From contig NZ_JAMJFL010000010.1 of the NCBI RefSeq assembly GCF_023544665.1, forward strand, positions 1 through 64,000: a stretch of DNA of 64,000 bases, read 5' to 3'. This DNA comes from Streptomyces sp. YS415 (lineage in GTDB: Bacteria; Actinomycetota; Actinomycetes; Streptomycetales; Streptomycetaceae). Numbering within the stretch: position 1 is the stretch's first letter; every line of letters begins with the position of its first letter. The notes beneath the pieces are model-generated. The model saw only the letters and a list, made by a program, of their open reading frames with translations. It was not told the DNA's origin and searched no databases. This document shows, piece by piece, positions 10,396 to 19,778 of the stretch. Made by a program: the position numbers and the translations under genes.

Positions 10396-12479
10396 CCATC
10401 GACGTGACGCAGCACGAGGACACCCTGACCGCCCCCGCCCCTGCGCGGGCCCCGCACACCGTCGGCGCGGGCCTGTTCGCGCCGCAGCAGCTGCTGCGGT
10501 CCCTGCCGGACGCCGTCCGCAAGCTCGATCCGCGGGTGATGATCAAGTCCCCCGTGATGTTCGTGGTGCTGGTCGGCTCGGTGCTGACCACCGGGTTCTC
10601 CTTCGCGGACCCCGAGGACGGGTTCGGCTGGGCGATCAGCGCCTGGCTGTGGCTGACGGTCCTCTTCGCGAACCTCGCGGAGGCCGTGGCCGAAGGACGC
10701 GGCAAGGCGCAGGCGGACACCCTGCGCCGGGCCAGGACCGGCACGATGGCCCGCAGGACCGACGGGACCGTGGTCGCCGGGACCGAGCTGCAGGTCGGCG
10801 ATCTGGTCGTCTGCGAGGCGGGTGACGTCATCCCCGGTGACGGGGACGTCGTCGAGGGCGTGGCCAGCGTCGACGAGTCGGCGATCACCGGTGAGTCGGC
10901 GCCTGTCGTACGGGAGTCGGGCGGGGACCGCTCGGCCGTCACCGGCGGCACCACCGTGCTCTCCGACCGGATCGTCGTGAAGATCACGACCAGGCCGGGG
11001 GAGACGTTCGTCGACCGGATGATCAACCTGGTCGAGGGCGCCGCGCGGCAGAAGACGCCGAACGAGATCGCGCTGAACATCCTGCTGGCGTCGCTGACGA
11101 TCGTGTTCCTGCTCGCCTGCGCCACCCTTCCGCCGCTCGCCGACCACGCGGGCGCCCGTCCGACGATGGTCGTGCTGGTGGCGCTGCTGGTCTGTCTGAT
11201 CCCGACCACCATCGGCGCCCTGCTCTCCGCGATCGGCATCGCGGGCATGGACCGGCTGGTGCAGCGCAACGTGCTCGCCCTGTCGGGGCGGGCCGTCGAG
11301 GCCGCGGGCGATGTCTCCACGCTGCTGCTCGACAAGACCGGCACCATCACGCACGGCAACCGGCAGGCGGTGGAATTCGTGCCGGTGCGCGGGGTGACCG
11401 CCGTCGAGCTGGCGGAGGCCGCCCGGCTGTCGTCGCTGGCCGACGAGACGCCCGAGGGCCGTTCGGTCGTCGCCCTGGCCACGGAACGGTTCGGGCTGCC
11501 TGAGCGGCGCGAGGGCGAGTCGGCGCACGCGCGGTGGATCCCCTTCACCGCACAGACCCGGATGTCGGGGGTGGACGTCGCCGGGCGCAAGGTCCGCAAG
11601 GGCGCGGCCGGTTCGGTGCTGTCCTGGGTGGGCGGGCAGGGCGGCCGAGGCGCCGAGGACGCCCGGGAGTCGGCCGAGCTGATAGCCGCGGCGGGCGGTA
11701 CGCCTCTGCTGGTCGCGGTCGAGGACGCCGACGGGGCCCGCGTGCTCGGCGTCATCCACCTCAAGGACGTGGTCAAGGAGGGCATGCGCGAGCGGTTCGG
11801 GGAACTGCGCCGGATGGGCATCCGGACCGTCATGATCACGGGGGACAACCCGCTCACCGCCAAGGCCATCGCGGCGGAGGCCGGCGTCGACGACTTCCTC
11901 GCGGAGGCGACCCCCGAGGACAAGCTGGCGCTGATCAAGCGGGAGCAGGCCGGCGGAAAGCTGGTCGCGATGACGGGCGACGGGACGAACGACGCCCCCG
12001 CGCTCGCCCAGGCGGACGTCGGCGTGGCGATGAACACGGGGACGTCGGCCGCCAAGGAGGCGGGCAACATGGTCGACCTCGACTCGGATCCGACGAAGCT
12101 GATCGAGATCGTGGAGATCGGCAAGCAGTTGCTGATCACCCGGGGCGCGCTGACCACCTTCTCGATCGCCAACGACGTAGCGAAGTACTTCGCGATCATC
12201 CCGGCGCTGTTCGCGGCCGTCCATCCGGGCCTGGACAGGCTGAACATCATGCGCCTGTCCTCGCCGGACTCGGCGATCCTGTCCGCGGTCGTCTTCAACG
12301 CGCTGATCATCATCGCGCTGGTGCCGCTCGCGCTGCGCGGGGTGCGGTACCGGCCGATGAGCGCGGACCGGATGCTCCGCCGCAACCTCGCGGTCTACGG
12401 ACTCGGCGGACTGATCGCCCCGTTCGTCGGCATCAAGCTCATCGATCTGATCGTCTCGCTGATCCCCGGGATCGGGTGA
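10392..12479 (+). CDS. kdpB: K+-transporting P-type ATPase, subunit B
   Basis: A 695-residue P-type ATPase that couples ATP hydrolysis to K+ transport through KdpA. The phosphorylated aspartate is D314 in [13 protein letters not shown] (codon 11331-11333); the actuator motif TGESAPV and the hinge [21 protein letters not shown] are intact, as is the KdpB-specific segment around [27 protein letters not shown]. Start ATG 10392 overlaps the kdpA stop. The same frame stays open far upstream inside kdpA, but that part is a shadow of kdpA. Confidence 0.97.
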   Translation: MTIDVTQHEDTLTAPAPARAPHTVGAGLFAPQQLLRSLPDAVRKLDPRVMIKSPVMFVVLVGSVLTTGFSFADPEDGFGWAISAWLWLTVLFANLAEAVAEGRGKAQADTLRRARTGTMARRTDGTVVAGTELQVGDLVVCEAGDVIPGDGDVVEGVASVDESAITGESAPVVRESGGDRSAVTGGTTVLSDRIVVKITTRPGETFVDRMINLVEGAARQKTPNEIALNILLASLTIVFLLACATLPPLADHAGARPTMVVLVALLVCLIPTTIGALLSAIGIAGMDRLVQRNVLALSGRAVEAAGDVSTLLLDKTGTITHGNRQAVEFVPVRGVTAVELAEAARLSSLADETPEGRSVVALATERFGLPERREGESAHARWIPFTAQTRMSGVDVAGRKVRKGAAGSVLSWVGGQGGRGAEDARESAELIAAAGGTPLLVAVEDADGARVLGVIHLKDVVKEGMRERFGELRRMGIRTVMITGDNPLTAKAIAAEAGVDDFLAEATPEDKLALIKREQAGGKLVAMTGDGTNDAPALAQADVGVAMNTGTSAAKEAGNMVDLDSDPTKLIEIVEIGKQLLITRGALTTFSIANDVAKYFAIIPALFAAVHPGLDRLNIMRLSSPDSAILSAVVFNALIIIALVPLALRGVRYRPMSADRMLRRNLAVYGLGGLIAPFVGIKLIDLIVSLIPGIG

Positions 12480-12485
12480 AGGACC

Positions 12486-13121
12486 ATGAACAACAACTCC
12501 GTGGTGAACACAGGCCGGTTGCTGGGCGCGGCGCTCCGGGCGCTGCTGGTGATGACCCTGCTCACCGGCGTCCTGTATCCGCTGGCCGTCACAGGTGTGG
12601 CGCAGGCGCTCTTCCGTACCGAGGCGAACGGCTCGGAGGTGACGGCGGACGGCCGGGTCGTCGGCTCCGCCCTGATCGGACAACAGGGCTACGGCCTGGA
12701 CTACTTCCAGCCCCGCCCCGCGGGCGGACTGGGGGAGAACACGGTCAACACCCAGTACCGGCTGACCGTCTCCGGCGCGACCAACCGCTCGGCGGACAGC
12801 CCCGAGCTCGTCCGGTGGATCGAGGAGGCCAAGGCCGAGGTCGCCGAGGAGAACTCGACCGCCGGCCACCGGGTCAGGCCCTCCGACGTACCCCCCGACG
12901 CCGTCACCTCCTCCGGCTCGGGACTCGACCCGGACATCTCCCCGGCCTACGCCGAACTCCAGGTCCACCGGGTCGCCGACCGCAACGACCTCTCCCTCGC
13001 CCGCGTCCGGCGGCTCGTCGCCGACCACGTCGAGGGACGCACCCTCGGCTTCATCGGTGAACCCCGCGTGAACGTGCTCGCACTCAACCTCGCGCTCAAG
13101 GAGGTGATCGACGGCCGCTGA
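12486..13121 (+). CDS. kdpC: K+-transporting ATPase subunit C
   Basis: A 211-residue protein with one N-terminal membrane span (ALLVMTLLTGVLYPLAVTGVAQALF) and a large extracytoplasmic domain. Family signatures are GSALIGQ, YFQPRPA, SGATNRS, LTSSGSGLDPDISPAYAELQVHR-like text and the C-terminal RVNVLALNLALKE. It caps KdpA and supports assembly. It follows kdpB by six bases and ends the operon. No kdpD sensor kinase or kdpE regulator follows, so control of the operon comes from elsewhere. Confidence 0.96.
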   Translation: MNNNSVVNTGRLLGAALRALLVMTLLTGVLYPLAVTGVAQALFRTEANGSEVTADGRVVGSALIGQQGYGLDYFQPRPAGGLGENTVNTQYRLTVSGATNRSADSPELVRWIEEAKAEVAEENSTAGHRVRPSDVPPDAVTSSGSGLDPDISPAYAELQVHRVADRNDLSLARVRRLVADHVEGRTLGFIGEPRVNVLALNLALKEVIDGR

Positions 13122-13201
13122 ACGCCCGGGGGCCGACAGGGCTTCTTGTCCGCCCTCGCCGGTCCCCTTACAGTCCGCTCCGTAATGTTCGCCCACCGGA
13201 C

Positions 13202-13212
13202 CGAATGTTTCG
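13202..13212. promoter_or_regulatory. candidate xylan-regulon operator upstream of GH43
   Basis: CGAATGTTTCG has the form CGAA-N3-TTCG and sits 25 nt before the GH43 start. The same arrangement recurs at 14852-14862 before the ABC importer. CGAA/TTCG palindromes have been reported upstream of streptomycete xylanase and xylosidase genes; the regulator is not encoded in the window. Confidence 0.5.
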
Positions 13213-13236
13213 CTCGGTCCTCGGAAGGACTGACGC

Positions 13237-14733
13237 ATGCGGACGTACGACAACCCCGTCCTCGCCGGCTTCCACCCCGACCCCAGTGTGTGCCGGGTCG
13301 GTGAGGACTACTACCTGGTCTGCTCCAGTTTCGAGTACTTTCCCGCACTGCCGCTCTTCCACAGCCGCGACCTCGTCAACTGGCGGCAGATCGGCAATGT
13401 CCTCGACCGGCCCGAGCAGTTCGAGGTGCCGCACGACCTGCGCGCCTCCGACGGCATCTACGCACCCACGATCCGCCACCACGAGGGCCGCTTTCACGTC
13501 ATCACCACCAACGTCGGCGCGGGGGGCAATTTCCTCGTCACCGCCGACCGCCCCGAGGGCCCCTGGTCGGACCCGGTGTGGATCGACCTGCCCGGGATCG
13601 ACCCCGACCTGGCCTGGGACGTGGACGGCACGTGCTGGAGCGCCGTCGCCGGGGTGGGGCTCGCGCGCATCGACCCGGTGGCCGGGAAGGTGCTGGAAGG
13701 GCCGCTCCCCGTCTGGTCCGGAACGGGCATGGCGGATCCCGAGGGGCCGCATCTGTACCGCGTCGGGGCGTGGTGGTACCTGATGGTCGCCGAGGGCGGC
13801 ACCGCGGACGGGCACAGCGTGTCGATCGCCCGGGCGCGCACGCCCCGGGGACCCTTCGAACCGGCCCCGCACAACCCCGTGGTGAGCAATCGCAGCACCG
13901 GGCTGCCCATCCGGTGCACCGGTCACGCGGACCTCGTCCGGACGGCCGACGGCAGGTGGTGGATGGTGCTGCTCGGGACGCGTCCGCGCGGCTTCTTCCC
14001 GAAGTTCCACGTCCTCGGCCGGGAGACCTTCCTGGCCCCGGTGGAGTGGGTGGACGGCTGGCCGTTCGTCGGCACGGTGCGCGAGCGGTACGAGGCACCG
14101 GCCGCCCTGCACCCCTTCCCGCCCGAGCCCGCCCGGGACGACTTCGACGCGCCCGTCCTTGCCCCGCACTTCATCTCCCCGCGCCGCCGCCCGGAGTGGT
14201 CGACCGCCGAGCGCCCGGGATGGCTCACCCTGCACGCCACCGGCGACAGCCTCGACCGGCCGGGCCACACCTTCGTCGGCCGTCGCCAGCAGCACCACGA
14301 CTGCCGGGTGGCGACCCGCCTCGACGGCGCCCCGGGCAGCCGCGCGGGCCTGTCGGTCCGCATGGACGAGGCGCACCACTACGACGTCGAGGCGCACGAC
14401 GGCACGGTGAGCGTGCTGGCCCGGATCGGCCCGCTGCGCCAGTGCGTGGCCCAACTCCCCGTGCCCGCCGGGCCCGTGACCCTGGCTGTCGAGTTCCGTA
14501 CGGCCGCCGCGCCGCCGCCCGCGGAGGGTGTGCGCCCCGGCGGGCCCGACACGATCGTCTTCTCGGTCGAAAGCCCGCAGGGCGCCCGCACGGTGGCCGA
14601 ACTGGACGGGCGGTATCTCTCCACCCAGGTCGTGGGCGGCTTCACCGGACGGGTCATCGGCATGTATGTCACCGCGGGCAGCGCGGCGTTCGACTGGTTC
14701 GAGTACCGGGAGCGGGGCCCGGAGGCCGGCTGA
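13237..14733 (+). CDS. glycoside hydrolase family 43 beta-xylosidase / alpha-arabinofuranosidase
   Basis: A 498-residue enzyme without a signal peptide, therefore probably intracellular. It is a five-bladed propeller GH43 with the N-terminal NPVLAGFHPDPS, in which D15 is the expected general base, then the pKa-modulating Asp at about 122 (GIDPDLAWD) and general acid E169 in DPEGPHLY. The C-terminal 190 residues are a concanavalin-like beta-sandwich (DDFDAPVLAPHF onward) as in xylosidases of the XynB type. Cleaving imported xylo-oligosaccharides to xylose fits the adjacent sugar importer and xylanase. Arabinofuranosidase activity is an alternative. The gene has its own operator-like site upstream and a ribosome site GGAAGGA. 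Confidence 0.9.
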   Translation: MRTYDNPVLAGFHPDPSVCRVGEDYYLVCSSFEYFPALPLFHSRDLVNWRQIGNVLDRPEQFEVPHDLRASDGIYAPTIRHHEGRFHVITTNVGAGGNFLVTADRPEGPWSDPVWIDLPGIDPDLAWDVDGTCWSAVAGVGLARIDPVAGKVLEGPLPVWSGTGMADPEGPHLYRVGAWWYLMVAEGGTADGHSVSIARARTPRGPFEPAPHNPVVSNRSTGLPIRCTGHADLVRTADGRWWMVLLGTRPRGFFPKFHVLGRETFLAPVEWVDGWPFVGTVRERYEAPAALHPFPPEPARDDFDAPVLAPHFISPRRRPEWSTAERPGWLTLHATGDSLDRPGHTFVGRRQQHHDCRVATRLDGAPGSRAGLSVRMDEAHHYDVEAHDGTVSVLARIGPLRQCVAQLPVPAGPVTLAVEFRTAAAPPPAEGVRPGGPDTIVFSVESPQGARTVAELDGRYLSTQVVGGFTGRVIGMYVTAGSAAFDWFEYRERGPEAG

Positions 14734-14790
14734 ACCCGGCTTCCTCCCGACCTTGGACGCGTCGGAGTCGGATTCCCTGTGCACGAGGGG

Positions 14791-14862
14791 TTGCCACCCG
14801 TCGAGAGCTGTCTCTAGGGTGCGGCAGCAGCGAAGCTTTCTGGATTCACACCGAAACTTTCG
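14791..14862 (+). promoter_or_regulatory. promoter and operator of the xylo-oligosaccharide importer operon
   Basis: TTGCCA (14791-14796), 18-nt spacer, TAGGGT (14815-14820) make a plausible vegetative promoter. The perfect palindrome CGAAACTTTCG (14852-14862) lies about 25 nt past the expected transcription start, well placed for a repressor roadblock. A half-similar CGAAGCTTTC occurs at about 14831-14840. Confidence 0.6.
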
Positions 14863-14879
14863 AAATCGAGGAGTGCATG

Positions 14880-16175
14880 ATGGGCGACCCGGCACTGTCC
14901 CGCCGCGGCTTCCTGGCGGCCTCCGCCGCAGCCGGTCTGAGCATGACGGCACTGAGCGGCTGCGGCGGCGACTCGGACGGAGGGTCGTCCGACGGCACGA
15001 CCACGGTCGAGTGGTGGAACATCTCCACCACTCAGCCCACGAAGGACGTATGGGCAGCTCTCGCAAAGAAGTTCGAGGCCCAGAACCCCAAGGTGAAGAT
15101 AAAGATCGTCCAGTTGGAGAACGACGCCTACAAGTCGAAGATGACGGCGCTGACCGCCTCCGGGAAGCTTCCGGACATCTTCCACACCTGGGGCGGGGGC
15201 GTCCTGCGCCAGCAGATCGACGCCGGCCTGGTCGAGGACCTCACGGACCGCACCAAGGACTGGGCCGAAGGGCTGGTGCCCGTCGCCAAGGAGCCGTACC
15301 TGGTCGACGAGAAGCTGTACGGCATTCCCTTCGACATCGGCATGATCGGCTTCTGGTACAACAAGGCGCTGTTCAAGAAGGCGGGCATCAGCGGGCCCCC
15401 CGCCACCTGGAGCGCCTTCCTGGAGGCGGTCGGCAAGCTGAAGTCCGCCGGTGTCACTCCGCTCGCCCTCGCGGGCAAGGAGACCTGGACCGGCATGTAC
15501 TACTGGGCCTACCTGGCCATGCGCACCGCCGGTGCCGGCGCCCTGCAGAAGGCCAACGAGGACAAGGACTTCACCGCCCCCGGTCTCGTCCAGGCCGGCG
15601 AGCACCTCAAGGAACTCGTCGAACTGGAGCCGTTCCAGAAGGGCTTCCTCGGCGCCTCCTACTCCGGGCCCACCGGGCAGGCGGCCACCGTCGGCAACGG
15701 CAAGGCGGCCATGGAGCTCATGGGCCAGTGGGCGCCCGTCGTGCAGGCTGACGCCGGAAAGGGCCTCGGGGACGACCTCGGCTTCTTCCCCTTCCCCACG
15801 GTCGAGGGCGGACAGGGCGCGATCACCGAGGTGTTCGGCGGAGGCGGCGGGCACGCCCTGCGCAGCGGCGCCCCGCAGGCGGCGGTGGACTTCCTGAAGT
15901 TCTTCGCCTCGGAGGCGACCGACCGCGAACTGGTCAAGAAGACCGGCGTGCTCCCCGTCGTCCCGGCTGCCGCGAGCGCCATCACCGACCCCAACATCAA
16001 GGCCGTACAGCAGCAGTTGACGGCCGCGACCGGGTTCCAGCTCTACCTCGACCAGGCGTACGCGCCCGCCCTCGGCCAGGAGGTCAACGACAGCGTCGGG
16101 GCGCTGATCGCCGGGTCCAAGTCGCCCGAGCAGGTCGCCGACTCGATCACCCAGGTCGCGAAGGAAGAGCAGTAG
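14880..16175 (+). CDS. sugar ABC transporter substrate-binding lipoprotein
   Basis: A 431-residue extracytoplasmic solute-binding protein of the sugar (COG1653, family 1) type. The signal carries a twin-arginine pattern (SRRGFLAASAAAG) and lipobox LSGC with C28. The mature protein starts VEWWNIS and shows LPDIFHTWGGG, LYGIPFDIGMIGFWYNKALFKKAG and KAAMELMGQW, usual for oligosaccharide binding. ATG 14880 is preferred over the adjacent ATG 14877 because GAGGAG is then six bases away. Its position before two permeases and a xylanase suggests xylobiose/xylotriose uptake, like BxlE; that specificity is inference. Confidence 0.92.
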   Translation: MGDPALSRRGFLAASAAAGLSMTALSGCGGDSDGGSSDGTTTVEWWNISTTQPTKDVWAALAKKFEAQNPKVKIKIVQLENDAYKSKMTALTASGKLPDIFHTWGGGVLRQQIDAGLVEDLTDRTKDWAEGLVPVAKEPYLVDEKLYGIPFDIGMIGFWYNKALFKKAGISGPPATWSAFLEAVGKLKSAGVTPLALAGKETWTGMYYWAYLAMRTAGAGALQKANEDKDFTAPGLVQAGEHLKELVELEPFQKGFLGASYSGPTGQAATVGNGKAAMELMGQWAPVVQADAGKGLGDDLGFFPFPTVEGGQGAITEVFGGGGGHALRSGAPQAAVDFLKFFASEATDRELVKKTGVLPVVPAAASAITDPNIKAVQQQLTAATGFQLYLDQAYAPALGQEVNDSVGALIAGSKSPEQVADSITQVAKEEQ

Positions 16176-16181
16176 GCGCAG

Positions 16182-17180
16182 ATGACCTTCACCTCGCTCA
16201 AGGACGAACGGAGCGGTCCCGGCCTCGACCTCCCGCCCCCGGCCGCTCCGGCGGGCCGGGGGCGGGCCAGGCGCCGGGCGCTGAACTGGCTCACCGCGGT
16301 CTCCTTCCAGGTGCCCGCCCTCGCCCTGTTCGGCGTCCTGGTCCTGCTGCCGATCCTGTTCGCGCTGTACGCCGCCTTCTTCCGGTGGGGCGGCTTCGGC
16401 ATGCCCTCCGACTACATCGGCGTCGACAACTTCACCCGCCTCTTCAAGGACCCGGTCTTCCTCGGCGACCTGTGGCGCTGCCTCTTCCTGGTCGTGCTCT
16501 CGCTGGTGCTGCAACTGCCGTTCGCGCTCGCCATGGCCGTCGCGCTCAACCAGCGCATGCGCGGCCGGGCCGTGTACCGGATGCTGTTCTTCGCGCCGTA
16601 CGTGCTCTCCGAGGCCATCACCGGTGTGCTGTTCGCCATGATCTTCGCGCCGGGCGAGGGGCTCGCCGACGAGATCCTCGACGGGGTGGGCCTGGAAGGG
16701 CTGGGCGGTGAGTGGTTCGCCGATCCCGACATGGTGATGGCCACCCTCTTCCTGGTCATGACCTGGAAGTACTTCGGCTTCCACATGATGCTCTACCTGG
16801 CCGGACTCCAGTCCATCCCCAAGGAACTGCACGAGGCGGCGCTGATCGACGGCGCCGGCCCCTGGCAGCGGTTCCGCAGTGTCACCCTGCCGCTGCTCGC
16901 GCCCACCCTGCGGATCAGCGTCTTCCTGTCCGTCATCGGGGCGATCCAGCTCTTCGACCTCGTCTGGGTGGTCACCGCGGGCGGCCCCGACCATCACTCC
17001 GAGACCATGGCCGTGACCATGTTCCAGTTCGGCTTCAAGCGCTACCAGGTCGGATATGCCAGCGCGATCAGCGTGGTCATGTTCGGCATCAGCCTCGTCT
17101 TCGCCCTCGCCTACCAGCGGTTCGTGCTCCGCCGGGACCTGGAGGGCGCGACCACCACCATGCGGGGAGGCGGCACGTGA
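16182..17180 (+). CDS. sugar ABC transporter permease, MalF type
   Basis: A 332-residue membrane protein with a basic N-terminal tail (GRGRARRRALNWL) and six predicted spans. The EAA loop is LHEAALIDGAGPWQRFRSVTLPLL, the ATPase docking motif, followed by GAIQLFDLVWVVTAGGP, a typical MalF-like signature. It starts six bases after the binding-protein stop and ends in a GTGA overlap with the second permease. No ATPase is encoded nearby; streptomycete sugar importers of this type usually share the MsiK ATPase. Confidence 0.93.
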   Translation: MTFTSLKDERSGPGLDLPPPAAPAGRGRARRRALNWLTAVSFQVPALALFGVLVLLPILFALYAAFFRWGGFGMPSDYIGVDNFTRLFKDPVFLGDLWRCLFLVVLSLVLQLPFALAMAVALNQRMRGRAVYRMLFFAPYVLSEAITGVLFAMIFAPGEGLADEILDGVGLEGLGGEWFADPDMVMATLFLVMTWKYFGFHMMLYLAGLQSIPKELHEAALIDGAGPWQRFRSVTLPLLAPTLRISVFLSVIGAIQLFDLVWVVTAGGPDHHSETMAVTMFQFGFKRYQVGYASAISVVMFGISLVFALAYQRFVLRRDLEGATTTMRGGGT

Positions 17181-18013
17181 CCGTCCGTTCCACCAAGCGC
17201 GGGCGTTCCCTGCCGCTGCACGTCGTCCTGATCGTGGTCGGTGCGGTGATGGGCATCCCCCTGCTGTACGCGGTGCTCTCCGGCTTCAAGTCCACCGACC
17301 AGCTCTCCCGCAACCCCATCGGGCTGCCCGACCCCTGGGTGACCGGCAACTACACCGACATCCTGGCCACGGGCGACTTCTGGCGGCTGGTCGGCAACAG
17401 CACCCTGATCGCCGTGGCCACGACGGCCCTCGTGGTCGCCGCCTCGGCGCTCGCCGCGTTCTCCTTCGCGCGGTTCGCCTTCCGGGGCAGGGAGGTGCTG
17501 TTCACCCTGTTCACGATGGGCCTGATGTTCCCCTTCGCGGTGGCGGCGCTGCCGCTGTTCCTGCTGCTGCGCGAGATGAACCTGCTGGACAACCCCCTGG
17601 GTGTGATCCTGCCGCAGGCCGCCTTCGGGCTGCCGATGACCATCATCATCCTGCGCGGCTTCTTCCGGCAGATCCCCGGTGAGCTGGAGGAGGCGGCCAC
17701 CCTCGACGGCTGCGGTCCGCTCGGCTTCTTCTGGCGGGTGCTGCTGCCCATGGCGCGGCCCGCGCTCGGCACCGTCTCGGTGCTGGCCGTCGTCACCAGC
17801 TGGAACAACTTCTTCCTGCCGCTGCTCGTCTTCAACGAGCCCACCTGGTGGACCATCCCGATCGGCGTTCAGCAGTTCCAGGGCCAGTACTCGCAGGACG
17901 TGGCCCGGGTGTTCGCCTATCTCGTCCTCGCCATGGTCCCCGCCCTCGCCTTCTACGCCGTCGCCGAGCGCCAGCTCGTCGGCGGTCTCACCGCCGGCGC
18001 CACGAAGGGATGA
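17177..18013 (+). CDS. sugar ABC transporter permease, MalG type
   Basis: A 278-residue permease starting at GTG 17177 inside the preceding stop (GTGA). Six spans; the EAA loop is ELEEAATLDGCGPLGFFWRVLLPM, and the C-terminal part TSWNNFFLPLLVF and WWTIPIGVQQFQGQY are typical of MalG-like partners. It forms a heterodimeric channel with the previous gene product. The xylanase gene follows after 53 nt with its own ribosome site, probably on the same transcript. Confidence 0.93.
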   Translation: MTVRSTKRGRSLPLHVVLIVVGAVMGIPLLYAVLSGFKSTDQLSRNPIGLPDPWVTGNYTDILATGDFWRLVGNSTLIAVATTALVVAASALAAFSFARFAFRGREVLFTLFTMGLMFPFAVAALPLFLLLREMNLLDNPLGVILPQAAFGLPMTIIILRGFFRQIPGELEEAATLDGCGPLGFFWRVLLPMARPALGTVSVLAVVTSWNNFFLPLLVFNEPTWWTIPIGVQQFQGQYSQDVARVFAYLVLAMVPALAFYAVAERQLVGGLTAGATKG

Positions 18014-18066
18014 CCCGCGCCGCGGACGTACGGCTCACCCACCCCTGTTCCGTGAGGAGTCGCACC

Positions 18067-19101
18067 ATGCGCAAGAACCGTCTCGCAGTCGTCGGGGCCC
18101 TCGCCGCCGTGCTGGTCGCCGTGACCGGGCCGGCCGCCGTGGCCCACGACGAGCCGCCCACGCTCGCCGACCTCGCCCAGCGCCACGGCCGCTACTTCGG
18201 CAGCGCCACCGACAACCCCGAGCTCACCGACGCCCCGTACGTCTCGCTGCTCGGCAGCGAGTTCGACCAGATCACCCCCGGCAACGGCATGAAGTGGTAC
18301 GCCACGGAGCCCCAGCAGGGCGTCTTCGACTTCTCGCAGGGCGACGAGATCGTCGACCTGGCCCGCGCCAACCACCAGAAGGTCCGCGGCCACACCCTGG
18401 TCTGGCACAGCCAGTTGCCCGACTGGCTCACCGGCCGCGAGTGGACGGCCGGCGAGCTGAGGGCCGTACTGAAGAAGCACATCCAGACGGAGGTACGGCA
18501 CTACCGGGGCAAGGTCTTCGCCTGGGACGTCGTCAACGAGGCCTTCAACGAGGACGGCACCTACCGGGACACGATCTTCTACCGGACCCTCGGCCCCGGT
18601 TACATCGCCGACGCCCTGCGCTGGGCCCACCAGGCCGACCCGCGGGTGAAGCTGTACCTCAACGACTACAACATCGAGTCGGTCGGCCCGAAGAGCGACG
18701 CCTACTACCGGCTCGCCAAGGAGCTGAAGGCGCAGGGCGTCCCCCTGCACGGCATCGGCCTCCAGGCCCATCTGGCGCTGCAGTACGGCTATCCGGCCAC
18801 GCTTGAGGACAACCTCCGCCGCTTCTCGAGGCTCGGTCTGGAGACGGCGCTCACCGAGGTCGACATCCGGATGTACCTGCCCGCGGACGAGGAGAAGCTG
18901 GCCACGCAGGCCGAGTGGTACGGGGACCTGACCGAGGCGTGCCTCGCGGTGCGCCGGTGCGTGGGCATCACGCTGTGGGACTACACGGACAAGTACTCGT
19001 GGATCCCGGCGTTCTTCGAGGGTGAGGGCGCCGCCCTGCCCTGGGACGAGGAGCTGCGGCCCAAGCCCGCGTACTACGCGATCCGGGACGCGCTCAAGTA
19101 G
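18067..19101 (+). CDS. secreted endo-1,4-beta-xylanase, glycoside hydrolase family 10
   Basis: A 344-residue single-domain GH10. The signal peptide is MRKNRLAVVGALAAVLVAV with an Ala-rich cleavage region before HDEPPTLADLA. The TIM barrel shows TPGNGMKWYATEP, VRGHTLVWHSQLPDW, the acid/base E158 in WDVVNEAF and nucleophile E264 in LTEVDIRM, plus the C-terminal ITLWDYTDKYSW. There is no carbohydrate-binding module, unlike many streptomycete GH10 enzymes. Placed last in the importer operon, it would release xylo-oligosaccharides that the upstream transporter takes up and the GH43 enzyme splits. Ribosome site GTGAGGAG. Confidence 0.95.
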   Translation: MRKNRLAVVGALAAVLVAVTGPAAVAHDEPPTLADLAQRHGRYFGSATDNPELTDAPYVSLLGSEFDQITPGNGMKWYATEPQQGVFDFSQGDEIVDLARANHQKVRGHTLVWHSQLPDWLTGREWTAGELRAVLKKHIQTEVRHYRGKVFAWDVVNEAFNEDGTYRDTIFYRTLGPGYIADALRWAHQADPRVKLYLNDYNIESVGPKSDAYYRLAKELKAQGVPLHGIGLQAHLALQYGYPATLEDNLRRFSRLGLETALTEVDIRMYLPADEEKLATQAEWYGDLTEACLAVRRCVGITLWDYTDKYSWIPAFFEGEGAALPWDEELRPKPAYYAIRDALK

Positions 19102-19233
19102 CCGTCACCGCAGGGACGGTGGTGGGGTACGGGGAGTGACCACCGCCGGACGTGCGTCGGGGCCGGAGCGCAGAACGGGTCTGCGGACCGGCCCCCAAGG
19201 TCTCCGCGCGGTCGGTCGACCGCCCGGCCGTGC

Positions 19234-19440
19234 TCAGGCCGCGGTCACCACCTGGCCGGCGCCCAGCGGGCGGTGCGGGGCGATGATCTGACCGTCGGGC
19301 AGGAGCTCACCGGTGTCCTCGAAGAGCAGAACGCCGTTGCACAGCAGGCTCCAGCCCTGTTCCGGGTGGTGCGCCAGGAGGCGCGCCGATTCCCGGTCGG
19401 CGGAGTCTGCGGAGGGACACGGTGGCTGGTGCTGGCACAT
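19234..19440 (-). CDS. DUF5999 family small protein
   Basis: A 68-residue protein beginning MCQHQPPCPSADSADRE and containing HHPEQGWSLLCNGVLLFEDTGELLPDG, a sequence nearly invariant in Streptomyces. Two cysteines (C2, C8) and two histidines near the N-terminus suggest metal binding, but no function is known. An alternative start 11 codons upstream (MNNTSQRKIPP, ATG 19473) has a GGGGGCGG ribosome site; I chose the internal ATG because the conserved block begins there. Confidence 0.75.
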   Translation of the reverse strand: MCQHQPPCPSADSADRESARLLAHHPEQGWSLLCNGVLLFEDTGELLPDGQIIAPHRPLGAGQVVTAA

Positions 19441-19778
19441 GGGTGGGATCTTTCGCTGTGACGTGTTGTTCATGGCCGCCCCCGTTGCGACAAGTGGTTC
19501 GAACCCAGTGTTGCCCTACGAGCGTCGATCCGCAGGGATTTCGGTGCACCGCTTCTCACAGGTTGAGGACGCATCACCCGCGCGGACGGTTCATCCCAAC
19601 TGCACTGTCAATTCGGGTGGTTCGAGGGGGCCGGATGGGGCTAGTCCATCCAGGTCGAGGGCTCTGGGGAGCGCGTCGACGCTCGTACGAGCGCCATGGT
19701 GGGGCTGCCGTCGCGCCCAGCGCCGTGCCCCGCGGCCGGCGAGCGGCGGCGGGGCACGGGACCCTCGGAAGGGAACGG
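19441..19778. other. 338-nt intergenic region
   Basis: It lies upstream of the DUF5999 gene and downstream of the next minus-strand gene. It contains the perfect palindrome GGTTCGAACC at 19496-19505, about 55-65 nt before the DUF5999 start, a possible operator. I see no other gene, tRNA cloverleaf or repeat. Confidence 0.4.

Noticed and set aside
9366..12479. Reading kdpB as a 1037-residue protein with an N-terminal extension
   Set aside because: The extension overlaps kdpA in another frame, and ATG 10392 with the overlap is the natural start.
13578..16175. 865-residue fusion of GH43-region frame with the binding protein
   Set aside because: The first 430 residues are an Arg/Pro shadow of GH43; the lipoprotein has its own signal and ribosome site.
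19490..19510. Possible tRNA T-arm (GGTTCGAACC)
   Set aside because: No acceptor, D or anticodon stems can be built around it.
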